Assembly: GCA_017431785.1 (NCBI GenBank)
Contig: JAFRKJ010000036.1
Span: 1 to 34,695 of the forward strand
DNA length: 34,695 nucleotides
Direction: 5' to 3'
DNA from: Bacillota bacterium
Lineage (GTDB): Bacteria > Bacillota > Clostridia > Peptostreptococcales > Anaerovoracaceae
Part shown: in pieces, positions 7,087-14,665 of the stretch
Position numbering within the stretch: the stretch's first letter is position 1
How the letters are laid out: each line of letters starts with the position of its first letter
Translations under genes and position numbers: made by a program
Notes under the pieces: model-generated
What the model was told of the DNA's origin: nothing
Seen by the model: the letters and a program-made list of their open reading frames with translations, nothing else
The model's database searches: none

Positions 7087-8042
7087 AATCCCTTCGCGAT
7101 TTCGCTGATACGGCGCAGCCTGTTGTTCACGCCGGATTTACTCAGCGGCGGAGAAACAAGCTGTCCCAGTTCTTCAATGCTGAGATCCGGATTCTCAAGT
7201 CGCAGGATCGCAATCTCACTGAGCTTCGGCGAAAGACTCTTCAGCCCCTGCTTCTCCGCAATGCGCTTGATATCCGTAATCTGACGCTCTGCTGCCTGTA
7301 TGGATTTATCCATGTTGACCAGATCTAACTGCTCGATTTTCCTTGCTGCTGAAATCGTGTCTTTCCTGATGATCTTGTCCTGATAATCAAAATAGGTTTT
7401 GCTGGCGCCCATAATGGCCAATGTATCCGCAATCTGGTCTCGCGCCTTCAGATACACTCCGTATCCGGTTTTCCGTTCAACGATCCGGGCGTTGATATCG
7501 ACAAAAGTATTCATCAGTCTTCTGAGGTCTTTCGCACAGATTTCCGATGAAGTGCTGATTTCGAAGTGGTGACTGCTGTCAGGATTATTTACAGTGCCCG
7601 CTCCGAGGAACGCACCGCGCAGATAGGACTTACGGCAGCACTTTGTGCGGATGAGTCCATCATAGATACCGTCACTCAATGTGTTCAATCCCTCCCGGAC
7701 AATCAGGATCCCCATTTCACGCAAAATCATTTCAGAATTGTTTTCCGGGCCTATGCGGATGATGTACTCTTTTGCCTTTGCACCTTTCAGACCGCGTACA
7801 TTGCTGCCGCCGGCGCCTACTTCAATGTCTGTATCCACATCAAAATAATTTCGGATGAGTTTCTTGTAGTGGCGAACAACAGCCAGATTCGGTGTCGTCA
7901 TGACCATGCGAAACTTTCCGCCGCCAGCGAATCCAACGCTTCCAGCGAAACGCATAAAACCTGCGATTTCCGCCAGCATGCAGCATTTCTTCTCAGGTTC
8001 TATTCTGGCCAGTTCATTTTTTGTTTCTGAAGCATATGACAT
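7083..8042 (-). CDS. whiA: Sporulation/cell-division regulator WhiA
   Basis: Encodes 319 residues, normal for WhiA. The N-terminal LAGLIDADG-like homing-endonuclease fold begins with the conserved 'SYASETKNELARIEPEKKCC' and 'AEIAGFMRFAGSV'. The C-terminal helix-turn-helix (ILRLENPDLSIEELGQLV, PPLSKSGVNNRLRRI) is complete. WhiA binds DNA and affects chromosome segregation and division in Firmicutes. The ATG at 8042 is chosen because AGGAGA lies 8 bases upstream and the conserved family start MSxxxETKxEL falls there. It overlaps rlmD by 4 bases. In most Firmicutes whiA follows rapZ and glmR (yvcK). Here the kce-like gene and a terminator intervene and glmR is absent from the window. Confidence 0.95.
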   Translation of the reverse strand: MSYASETKNELARIEPEKKCCMLAEIAGFMRFAGSVGFAGGGKFRMVMTTPNLAVVRHYKKLIRNYFDVDTDIEVGAGGSNVRGLKGAKAKEYIIRIGPENNSEMILREMGILIVREGLNTLSDGIYDGLIRTKCCRKSYLRGAFLGAGTVNNPDSSHHFEISTSSEICAKDLRRLMNTFVDINARIVERKTGYGVYLKARDQIADTLAIMGASKTYFDYQDKIIRKDTISAARKIEQLDLVNMDKSIQAAERQITDIKRIAEKQGLKSLSPKLSEIAILRLENPDLSIEELGQLVSPPLSKSGVNNRLRRISEIAKGL

Positions 8043-8117
8043 ATATATTCTCCTAAGGCACGAAGGTATGCTTTTCCTACAAGACTGCACACTCCCTTCG
8101 TGTGCCCTTAATAAGGT

Positions 8118-8151
8118 TAAAATGATGCCGGGAAGGAGTTCTCCCCGGCAT
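8118..8151 (-). terminator. Intrinsic terminator after the Kce-like gene
   Basis: Stem ATGCCGGG / CCCCGGCAT (8125-8151) followed on the minus strand by a TTTT run (8119-8122). It separates kce transcription from whiA, which begins 76 bases further on. Confidence 0.75.
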
Positions 8152-8181
8152 GCTGTTCTCTTTTAGTCTTTTCCCTTTTGC

Positions 8182-9015
8182 TTATTTCTTTCTTGGTGGG
8201 ATGCTCAGGATTTCTCTTGCTTCATCCGGAGTTGCGACTTCACGTCCGAAGAGTTTTGCCATCTCAACGACTTTAGCAACCATTTCGCCATTGCTCTTCG
8301 TAAGAACGCCCTTTTCCATGTAGAGGTTGTCTTCGAATCCGATTCTGCAGTGTCCGCCCATAATGATGGAAGCTGCAGCGATTTTGAACGCATCTCTTCC
8401 GATGGCGCATCCTGTCCAAGTGCATCCTGGAGGAACGGAATCAACGCAGAATGACAGATCTCTGATGGTAGCAGACATCTGTACGCCGAGAACGAAATCG
8501 AAGTGCATCGGCATATCGAGATATCCCTTTCTGCCTGCTGTCTTCAGAACGATGTCCAGCATTCCCTTATCAAAGCATTCCAGCTCTGGCTTCATGCCCT
8601 TTTCCTGCATTGTCTTCGCGAAGTTGATGATCGTGTTGTCAGTGTTTACGAAAATCTCGTCGCCGCCGAAGTTGCAAGTTCCGCAGTCGAGTGTTACGAA
8701 CTCCGGTGTCGGAGTAACGTTAGTTGAGTCCAGTCTCTCTTCATCTGTCATGCCAACAGCTCCACCTGTAGAAGGCTGAATGATAACGTCAGGGCATACC
8801 TCATAAATAGCGTCCATGCATTCCTGGAATCTCTCATGAGACTGTGTCGGTGTACCGTCATCTTCTCTTACGTGAAGATGGATAACTGATGCGCCTGCAT
8901 CATAGGCTGACTTCGCTTCTCTTACGATTTCTTCTACAGTGTATGGTACTGCAGGATTGTGTTCCTTCGTAACTTCTGCGCCGCAGATGCAAGCTGCGAT
9001 GATCAATTTTTCCAT
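8182..9015 (-). CDS. Beta-keto acid cleavage enzyme (BKACE/DUF849, Kce-like)
   Basis: Encodes 277 residues, the normal length. BKACE enzymes condense a beta-keto acid with acetyl-CoA and split it to acetoacetate and a new CoA ester. The founding member, Kce, cleaves 3-keto-5-aminohexanoate in lysine fermentation. Visible are the catalytic Glu in GAEVTKE (near 14), the Zn-binding HLH of VIHLHVRE (near 46-48), QPSTGG, the conserved TLDCGTCNFG loop, and a C-terminal RIGFEDN. Start ATG 9015 has GGAGGAGGA upstream. No kdd, kal or other lysine-fermentation gene is adjacent, so the keto-acid substrate is open. It sits between rapZ and whiA, an unusual place, with its own likely promoter and a strong terminator. 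Confidence 0.88.
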   Translation of the reverse strand: MEKLIIAACICGAEVTKEHNPAVPYTVEEIVREAKSAYDAGASVIHLHVREDDGTPTQSHERFQECMDAIYEVCPDVIIQPSTGGAVGMTDEERLDSTNVTPTPEFVTLDCGTCNFGGDEIFVNTDNTIINFAKTMQEKGMKPELECFDKGMLDIVLKTAGRKGYLDMPMHFDFVLGVQMSATIRDLSFCVDSVPPGCTWTGCAIGRDAFKIAAASIIMGGHCRIGFEDNLYMEKGVLTKSNGEMVAKVVEMAKLFGREVATPDEAREILSIPPRKK

Positions 9016-9059
9016 GTTGATTAATCCTCCTCCAAAATCATCTTTATAGCTTTTTCATT

Positions 9060-9088
9060 TTTATACCTTGGATATTCTAACACTATAA
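9060..9088 (-). promoter_or_regulatory. Possible sigma-A promoter for the Kce-like gene
   Basis: On the minus strand TTATAG, 17 bases, TATAAA, about 45 bases before the start codon. The -35 is weak and the assignment tentative. Confidence 0.35.
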
Positions 9089-9928
9089 ATCTCTGTGTTC
9101 AAGGGTCGTTCTTATGCCTTTCGCCGTAAGCCTGTCGTTCAGGTCATTGGCCAGTGTCACCGATCTATGGTGACCGCCTGTGCAGCCGAAGCAAACACTG
9201 AGTGAGAACTTTCCTTCTTTTTTGTAGAACGGAATCAGGACTTCAATCATCCCCCTCACTTCGTCTGCAAAGAGCTTCGCAATATCGTGACTCATAACGT
9301 AATTCCTAACCGCTTCATCATTCCCCGTCAGATGCTTAAGTTCCTCAACGTAAAATGGATTCGGCAGGAATCTTGCGTCGAACACCATGTCCGCAGATAT
9401 CGGCATCCCATTCTTGTAGCCAAAAGACATGATATTGACTGTAAATGTCCTGTTGTCTTTTCCTTCGCTGACGATATTTCTGATCTCTGCTGCCAGCTGG
9501 GCGTTGTTGAAATAAGATGTATCTATGATGGCGTCCGCTTCCTTGCGGATGGCTTCCAAGCGTTCTTTCTCACGCTTGATGCCCTTCGCAACGGCTTCTC
9601 CATGGGCGAGCGGATGCTCTCTGCGCGTCTCGTTGTATCTTCTCGCCAAAACTTTATCGGATGCTTCCAGAAAGAGAATCTTGAAATCAACATCCTCTTT
9701 TTTCATAGCTTCCATCGTATCCTTTAAATCATCAAAAAGACTGCCGCCTCTGACGTCAATTCCAAAGGCTGCCTTTTCCAGTTCTTTGTTTTTGGCTGCG
9801 ATGTCCAGAAAATTCTTGATCAGCAACGGGGGCATATTATCTATGCAGTAGTACCCCATGTCTTCCAGAACATCCATAGCCTGTGTTTTTCCGGAACCCG
9901 AAAGTCCTGTCACAATGATGATTTTCAT
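9083..9928 (-). CDS. rapZ: RNase adapter / nucleotide-binding protein RapZ (YvcJ)
   Basis: Encodes 281 residues. An N-terminal P-loop domain opens IIIVTGLSGSGKT (Walker A at 8-15) with the family's ALDVLED-like helix and DNMPP. The C-terminal domain ends with the RapZ signature CFGCTGGHHRSVTLA. RapZ/YvcJ binds nucleotides and, in E. coli, small RNAs controlling glmS. In Firmicutes it lies in the cell-wall precursor block with murB, glmR and whiA. Start ATG 9928 overlaps the last base of the MurB-PHP stop (TAATG), so the two are translationally coupled. Confidence 0.95.
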   Translation of the reverse strand: MKIIIVTGLSGSGKTQAMDVLEDMGYYCIDNMPPLLIKNFLDIAAKNKELEKAAFGIDVRGGSLFDDLKDTMEAMKKEDVDFKILFLEASDKVLARRYNETRREHPLAHGEAVAKGIKREKERLEAIRKEADAIIDTSYFNNAQLAAEIRNIVSEGKDNRTFTVNIMSFGYKNGMPISADMVFDARFLPNPFYVEELKHLTGNDEAVRNYVMSHDIAKLFADEVRGMIEVLIPFYKKEGKFSLSVCFGCTGGHHRSVTLANDLNDRLTAKGIRTTLEHRDL

Positions 9929-11625
9929 TAATAATCTCTCCTGATGTTCACAATACGAGATATATCAAGTCCTGCGTCCAGCGCTCTCTGCAGCGCTTCC
10001 TTGTACTTTCCAACGGCATCAGGACTGTGGGCGTCGCTGCTGATGATAAAGTTCAGCCCTTCCACCTGCATTGCCTCTTTGATCTCATCGACTGTCAGGT
10101 GGCCGTGTCTTCCGTTGATTTCTATGAGCGTGTCTGTTTCAGCACAGACTTTCGCGATCTCAAGGATGTCGAACGGTCCCTTGTCGCCCGGGTGTGTGAT
10201 AATTGCAATATCATTCAGACGCAGCGCGTCTATTATCATTTTCGTATTGGATTTTCTGAGGCTCTCCTCCCCTGCCTTGATGCCATGGGACCAGAGCCAG
10301 TTCTTAATGGAACTGCAGTTCCTGCATCCGAAGTGGAATCCGGCGATGATGAAGTCGAACTGCTCAAATTCCTCTGGTTTAATATCCAGTCCATTGGCGT
10401 GATCCGTGCCTGGCTGCGCATGGAGTATATTGGCCTCCACACTTGCACGCACGCTGATCTGCGGATACTTCTCCGCCATCTGTTCAATATCCTTCTTGAA
10501 ATTCGGGATCTCATTCCGCTTGATGCCGTAAAACAAATGCCCTGGACCGTGGTCGGAGATAGCGATAAACTCCAGACCCTTATCGATTGCAACTTTCACA
10601 TTGTCCTCTACGGAACCTGTTCCGTGGGAGTACGTCGTATGTGTATGCAGATCATAGGTCATGATATAATCGTCAACCGTTCCAACCGGCTCGCCGGATA
10701 CCGCATCCGCTGCACCATCTGGTTCTTCACCGATGATCCGCACTTCCGGTTCGAGCATGACACCGAACTTATCGAATACGCGAGCCTGCACCAGTTCTTT
10801 GAGCTGAGTGATATCGGTCGCTGTCGCACTGCCTTTATTGATGATGAATCCGCTGTGGAGCGTCGATACTTCTGCTCCGCCAACGGACAGTCCTTTGCAG
10901 CCGGCATCCTGAACGAGCTTCCCTGCGAAGTACCCTTCCGGTCTTTTAAAGAAGCTTCCTGCACTCGGATACTGAACGGGCTGTTTGGAATTTCGTTTCT
11001 TCGTGAGCTCAGACATGCGTTCTCTGATCTCCGCTTCATCTCCCTCCTCCAGCTTGAGGACGACTTCTGTCACCACATCCCCTGTCTCGTGCAGCACGGT
11101 GTGTCTGTATCCCATCTGAAGATCTTCAACTGTCATCACAGCCTGACCGCTTCCGTCAGCCGAGATGACATGGGCTTCTTCAAGGATGTCCTTCGTTTCG
11201 CCGCCGTATGCTCCGGCATTCATGAATACGGCCCCGCCGATGCTCCCCGGTATTCCTGAGGCAAATTCAAAACCGGACAAGCCTTCTGACGCGGCTTTCT
11301 TCGCAACTGCTGACATGAGTGCACCTGCCCCGCAAATCAGTTTGTCTCCTTCTCTGCGTATATAGTTGAAATGCTCCCCGATTTTGACGATTACCCCTCT
11401 GTAGCCGCCGTCACGCACCAGCACATTTGACCCGTTGCCGAGCACCATGTGTGGTACGTCTGCAAGAACCGTCAGCACCTGCTGAAGCTGCTCTGCATCA
11501 GATGGGCAAACCAGGACATCAGCACATCCTCCGGCTTTAAACGATGTATGCTGAGCCATATCAGCGTTCTCAACAACCTGATCCGGCTCCAGTATTTCTC
11601 TAAGTTTTTCTTTGATTGTTTCCAT
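9928..11625 (-). CDS. murB: Fusion: MurB (UDP-N-acetylenolpyruvoylglucosamine reductase) + PHP-domain phosphoesterase
   Basis: Encodes 565 residues, about twice MurB length. Residues 1-300 are a type II MurB: FAD-binding GNGSNVLVRDGG, SGIPGSIGGAVFMNAGAYGG, MGYRHT, catalytic Ser in PSAGSFFKRP and a closing LEPEVRIIGE. After a short acidic linker, residue 322 (a retained Met at 10660-10662) begins a PHP domain, with metal ligands in DLHTHTTYSHG, ISDHGPGH, EANIL, FHFG, THPGD and SSDAHS. In related Clostridia a separate PHP gene follows murB, so this is a fusion of neighbours. No ribosome site precedes the internal Met. MurB makes UDP-MurNAc for peptidoglycan, and the PHP part is probably a phosphoesterase of unknown substrate. 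The ribosome site before 11625 is weak. Confidence 0.92.
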   Translation of the reverse strand: METIKEKLREILEPDQVVENADMAQHTSFKAGGCADVLVCPSDAEQLQQVLTVLADVPHMVLGNGSNVLVRDGGYRGVIVKIGEHFNYIRREGDKLICGAGALMSAVAKKAASEGLSGFEFASGIPGSIGGAVFMNAGAYGGETKDILEEAHVISADGSGQAVMTVEDLQMGYRHTVLHETGDVVTEVVLKLEEGDEAEIRERMSELTKKRNSKQPVQYPSAGSFFKRPEGYFAGKLVQDAGCKGLSVGGAEVSTLHSGFIINKGSATATDITQLKELVQARVFDKFGVMLEPEVRIIGEEPDGAADAVSGEPVGTVDDYIMTYDLHTHTTYSHGTGSVEDNVKVAIDKGLEFIAISDHGPGHLFYGIKRNEIPNFKKDIEQMAEKYPQISVRASVEANILHAQPGTDHANGLDIKPEEFEQFDFIIAGFHFGCRNCSSIKNWLWSHGIKAGEESLRKSNTKMIIDALRLNDIAIITHPGDKGPFDILEIAKVCAETDTLIEINGRHGHLTVDEIKEAMQVEGLNFIISSDAHSPDAVGKYKEALQRALDAGLDISRIVNIRRDY

Positions 11626-11663
11626 ATAGTTTTTATTGTCTTTGCCTTTAATGTCTTTGCTGT

Positions 11664-13055
11664 TTAATCATACGTCTTCTGATCGTCATCATGGAATTCC
11701 ACAAGTGTCGCTTCCATGATCGTATGTCCATCATCCTGCGCCTGCTTAACCTCTTCCTCAGTCATCTCCTTGACCTCGTCTTCAACATAGGCATCAATAG
11801 GCTCGTTGTCCTCTAAAACAGGTTTCTTTCTCTTCCTACGTGGTTTATGTGTGCGGTATTTATCGACTTTGTAATCCAGGGTGTTTGTCGAGAATCCCCT
11901 CTTGGTGAGACGTCTGTTCAGCGCTCTTCCGCAGTAAGCATAAATAACTGCAAAGACAGGAATGCTCAGCACCATTCCCGGGAAGCCGAATAGTCCTCCG
12001 CCGACCAGAACTGCGAACAGTACCCAGAAGCTGTCGAGGCCTGTGCTGTCGCCCAGAATCTTAGGTCCTAGAATGTTTCCATCAAATTGCTGCAGTATGA
12101 TAACGAGTATGATGAAGTATAAGCAGTGCATCGGATTGACCATCAGCAAAAGTAAGGCCGATGGGATTGCTCCGATGAACGGTCCGAAGAACGGAATGAT
12201 GTTCGTGATGCCTATGATGCAGCTGATCAGCAGGCTGTACTCCCATCCGAATATGCTCATGATGATGAAGCAGAGGATTCCGATGATGATGGAGTCGATG
12301 ATCTTGCCGCTGATGAATCCGCCGAATGTCTTGTTGGTGTATTCTGCTCCTTCGAGGATCTCGCTGGCCGTATTTTCCTTGAAATGTGCTACGATGATTT
12401 TCTTAGCCTGTGCAGCCAAAGTGTCTTTGATGTTCAGAAAATATACGCAGACGATGATGCCGATCACAAAGTTCATAACGAAGCCGATTGCTCCAAATAC
12501 GGTACCGGAAATAGCAGCTGCCATGTTGCCCGAATTCGGCAGAATCGTATTGGTTGCGAAATCGATGGCATACTCGGTGATATTGTTACTGATCTGATCC
12601 AGATAATCCTTCGCGACAGGCAAGTTTGCAAATTTGACATCGACCCAGTTCGTGAAATTCTTCATTGCACCTGGTATGATGTCGATGACCTTCATGATGC
12701 TGTCGAACAGTCCAGGGATGATCATCCAAAGTACACCGGCGATTCCAACCAGCAGAATCGTCAGGGAGACGATGGTTCCAATGACTTTGGCTATCGTGAG
12801 ATCGTGTTTGAATTTATATTTGCCTTTATTGAAAATGCCGTACGATCTTGACACGACAAAGTTGTAGATCGGGCACAGCAGATAAGCCATGATCATACCG
12901 TATACGAGCGGTGCGATGGCTTTGCCGATGAGGCCCAGAACATGTCCCACAGAATCTGATCGATAGATCAGAAAGAACACTATGAAACAGCATACGATGA
13001 CAAGAAATGCTGTCAGTCCCCATTGATAGTGTTTTTTCTCAAGTTTTATTCTCAT
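11664..13055 (-). CDS. AI-2E family transporter (membrane permease)
   Basis: Encodes 463 residues. The PF01594-type fold is visible: about seven to eight hydrophobic segments, the conserved central LISCIIGITNIIPFFGPFIG, then LQQFDGNILGPKILGDS and FGFPGMVLSIPVFAVIYAY. The C-terminus is a long charged cytoplasmic tail with an RRKRKK cluster and an acidic end. Family members include AI-2 exporters, Na+/H+ antiporters and sporulation YtvI, so the substrate cannot be named. The ATG at 13055 overlaps the previous stop as ATGA with AGAGG upstream. It is the last gene of a three-gene operon, though transcription may run on into murB 38 bases later. Confidence 0.85.
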   Translation of the reverse strand: MRIKLEKKHYQWGLTAFLVIVCCFIVFFLIYRSDSVGHVLGLIGKAIAPLVYGMIMAYLLCPIYNFVVSRSYGIFNKGKYKFKHDLTIAKVIGTIVSLTILLVGIAGVLWMIIPGLFDSIMKVIDIIPGAMKNFTNWVDVKFANLPVAKDYLDQISNNITEYAIDFATNTILPNSGNMAAAISGTVFGAIGFVMNFVIGIIVCVYFLNIKDTLAAQAKKIIVAHFKENTASEILEGAEYTNKTFGGFISGKIIDSIIIGILCFIIMSIFGWEYSLLISCIIGITNIIPFFGPFIGAIPSALLLLMVNPMHCLYFIILVIILQQFDGNILGPKILGDSTGLDSFWVLFAVLVGGGLFGFPGMVLSIPVFAVIYAYCGRALNRRLTKRGFSTNTLDYKVDKYRTHKPRRKRKKPVLEDNEPIDAYVEDEVKEMTEEEVKQAQDDGHTIMEATLVEFHDDDQKTYD

Positions 13056-13795
13056 ACGTAACCTCTGCAAGCATGAATCGTGCCCTTCATTTTCTCCACA
13101 ATAGCATCCCTGAAAAATTCATATTCTTCATCGACTCTGACACCTTTGAGGCAGGCAGTCACGAGTTCAATGTAATCTTTTCTCTCCATCGGCATATCGA
13201 TTGGCATAAATCCCTGTTCCATCAGGTAGTAATTCATGGCGAATATCGCAAGTTCCCCATTGTACTCGTCAAATGGCCAGATATCGATGACGCAGTTATG
13301 CACGTACATAGCTCTGGCAGCAATATCATTCTCGATACGCCCTGCGTATAATCTGCGGAAAGAATTGGTCAGTCGATTATCAATATCCTCCCAGTCAGGC
13401 GGAACATGGCTGAATGCGAATACGACCGGGCTGTCCTTTCTGAAGTCAGCATCCGGATCCTCCTCCAGTATCCGGTAAGCGCTCTTGAGCAGCCCCGCGC
13501 TCATGGAGTTCCCCATATTGAGATTATTGTAAGCAGCCTTGACCAGTTCACAGTAGTTTTCAATAAAAACAAAATCTCCTACTGCAACATCAGTTGGCAG
13601 TTCCCCATCCAGAATCCTGTCAATCTTCAGGCTCTGATGTTTCGGTGTGCGTACAATAAGTGAAGCTCTGATCATGTCAAGCTTATTGACCTCACGCAAA
13701 GCCTGCTTCAGCGCTTTGTTGCTCGCCAGCATCTGGGCGAGTTCTTTTTTCATCTCCATTAATAGTTCCTGCATATGCAATCTCTTACCCTTCAA
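13052..13795 (-). CDS. Fic-fold-like protein with degenerate catalytic motif
   Basis: Encodes 247 residues. An N-terminal coiled-coil region (residues 8-45) precedes an alpha-helical domain. Residues 166-205 read VHNCVIDIWPFDEYNG-ELAIFAMNYYLMEQGFMPID, followed by ERKDYIELV. This aligns by eye with the Fic core HPFxxGNGRxxRxLMNxxLxxxGxPPI and the following ERxxYxxAL. However, the catalytic His is Trp (W173), the first Gly is Tyr and the Arg is Glu (E181), with PF and NG kept. AMPylation by the usual mechanism would not be expected. Start is a TTG at 13795, eight bases after the MoaA-like stop, or ATG at 13774. It overlaps the AI-2E permease by 4 bases. The homology is my reading and needs profile confirmation. 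Confidence 0.6.
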   Translation of the reverse strand: MKGKRLHMQELLMEMKKELAQMLASNKALKQALREVNKLDMIRASLIVRTPKHQSLKIDRILDGELPTDVAVGDFVFIENYCELVKAAYNNLNMGNSMSAGLLKSAYRILEEDPDADFRKDSPVVFAFSHVPPDWEDIDNRLTNSFRRLYAGRIENDIAARAMYVHNCVIDIWPFDEYNGELAIFAMNYYLMEQGFMPIDMPMERKDYIELVTACLKGVRVDEEYEFFRDAIVEKMKGTIHACRGYV

Positions 13796-13803
13796 TTGCC
13801 CTT

Positions 13804-14241
13804 TCAGTTCTTCATAAAACCAATGCGCCCTTTTGCAACGGCGTATTTATACATTTCGACTTCGCCAAAATCTCCTTCGATCTTATGCAGACCGGGCATT
13901 TTGGCTTTTATTTTATCGTAATCCATGGTAGGCAGGAAAATGATATCGTACTTGTACATCAGTGTGAGCTGAAGAAAATCCAGCACCTCATCATCGTTGA
14001 ATCCCTCTTTGAGTCCAACGTGCAGTGTGATGTGCATTCCCGCGTCTTCAGCCTTGTTGATCCCATTGATCACCGGCTGCAGTTCTTTGCCCTCATTGGA
14101 TTTTTTATACTTGGTATAGTTGAATGTATTAACAACAACTGTGACGTCTGTGACACCGTTTTTCTTAAGGTCTTCGACCTGTTCCGCAAGGTCCTGACCA
14201 TCTGTTACGATTGTTTTCTTTTCTGTGTTATGATCTGCCAT
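13804..14241 (-). CDS. MoaA-like radical-SAM-derived protein lacking the Fe-S cysteine motif
   Basis: Encodes 145 residues. The order of motifs resembles the middle of the MoaA barrel: a VTDVTVVVNTFNYTKYKK strand (cf. '..VNVSLDTLDxxxYxK'), then LQPVINGINKAEDAG, HITLHVGLKEGFNDDEVLDF (cf. 'lNxVvlkGfNDdEi.dl') and IIFLPTMDY before GLHKIEGDFGEVEMY. The N-terminal CxxxCxxC cluster and SAM-binding strands of MoaA are missing and no Cys occurs in the protein. It cannot be a radical SAM enzyme as read. It starts the operon MoaA-like, Fic-like, AI-2E permease. A near-consensus promoter lies 60 bases upstream. The spacing to a ribosome site (AAGGA) is long. Confidence 0.6.
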   Translation of the reverse strand: MADHNTEKKTIVTDGQDLAEQVEDLKKNGVTDVTVVVNTFNYTKYKKSNEGKELQPVINGINKAEDAGMHITLHVGLKEGFNDDEVLDFLQLTLMYKYDIIFLPTMDYDKIKAKMPGLHKIEGDFGEVEMYKYAVAKGRIGFMKN

Positions 14242-14300
14242 ATTGTCTGTTTTTTTTCCTTGAATAGAATTGTTTCCTCAAAAAGCCCATACCTATTTAT

Positions 14301-14329
14301 ATTGTACTTGAATTCTATAGCAGTGTCAA
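14301..14329 (-). promoter_or_regulatory. Sigma-A promoter of the MoaA-like / Fic-like / AI-2E operon
   Basis: Minus strand TTGACA, exactly 17 bases, TACAAT. A transcription start near 14294 would give a leader of about 53 bases before ATG 14241. It is back to back with the promoter of the plus-strand small membrane protein. Confidence 0.75.
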
Positions 14330-14373
14330 AGACTGAAACCCATTATTCCAAGCCACCTGAGCCGTTTTTTCTC

Positions 14374-14402
14374 TTGAATGTAATGCCATATTCTGTTACT
14401 AT
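14374..14402 (+). promoter_or_regulatory. Sigma-A promoter of small membrane protein gene
   Basis: TTGAAT, 17 bases, TACTAT, ending 33 bases before ATG 14436. The short leader carries GAGAGG as ribosome site. Confidence 0.6.
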
Positions 14403-14435
14403 TAACTAGGCAAAAACATAGAGAGGTTTAATTAT

Positions 14436-14639
14436 ATGCTTATTTTATTCATAGCATTGATATTTGGTGTTGTCGTTCTGCTGATTCTTCTGAAGAACAT
14501 GAAGGGCGACTTCAGAGCGCAGCTCCAGGGCCAGGGCTCACAAAAGATTCGTGCGATCATCAAACTGATACTGCTTGTCGAAGTCGTGATTTATATCCTG
14601 ATCTTCCTGGTAGTTATCATTAAGACAATAATCATTTAG
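14436..14639 (+). CDS. Small two-helix membrane protein (67 aa)
   Basis: Residues 2-20 (LILFIALIFGVVVLLILLK) and 43-66 are strongly hydrophobic, separated by a basic, polar loop (NMKGDFRAQLQGQGSQKIRA). This predicts a hairpin membrane protein with the loop on the cytoplasmic side. AGAGAGG lies 9 bases before the ATG and a fair promoter just upstream, so the gene is probably real. I do not recognise the family. It is transcribed divergently from the MoaA-like operon. Confidence 0.6.
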   Translation: MLILFIALIFGVVVLLILLKNMKGDFRAQLQGQGSQKIRAIIKLILLVEVVIYILIFLVVIIKTIII

Positions 14640-14665
14640 AAAAAAGACCGCCTTTATAGGCGGTC
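14640..14665 (-). terminator. Intrinsic terminator of the dsdA-thioesterase operon
   Basis: Stem GACCGCCT / AGGCGGTC with a four-base loop and a TTTTTT run on the minus strand (14640-14645). The thioesterase stop codon lies inside the stem, so the gene ends within its own terminator. It may also end the opposing small gene. Confidence 0.8.

Noticed and set aside
10027-11259. 410-codon plus-strand open frame
   Set aside because: It lies antisense to the well-supported MurB-PHP fusion, has no ribosome site and its translation resembles no protein. It is a shadow frame.
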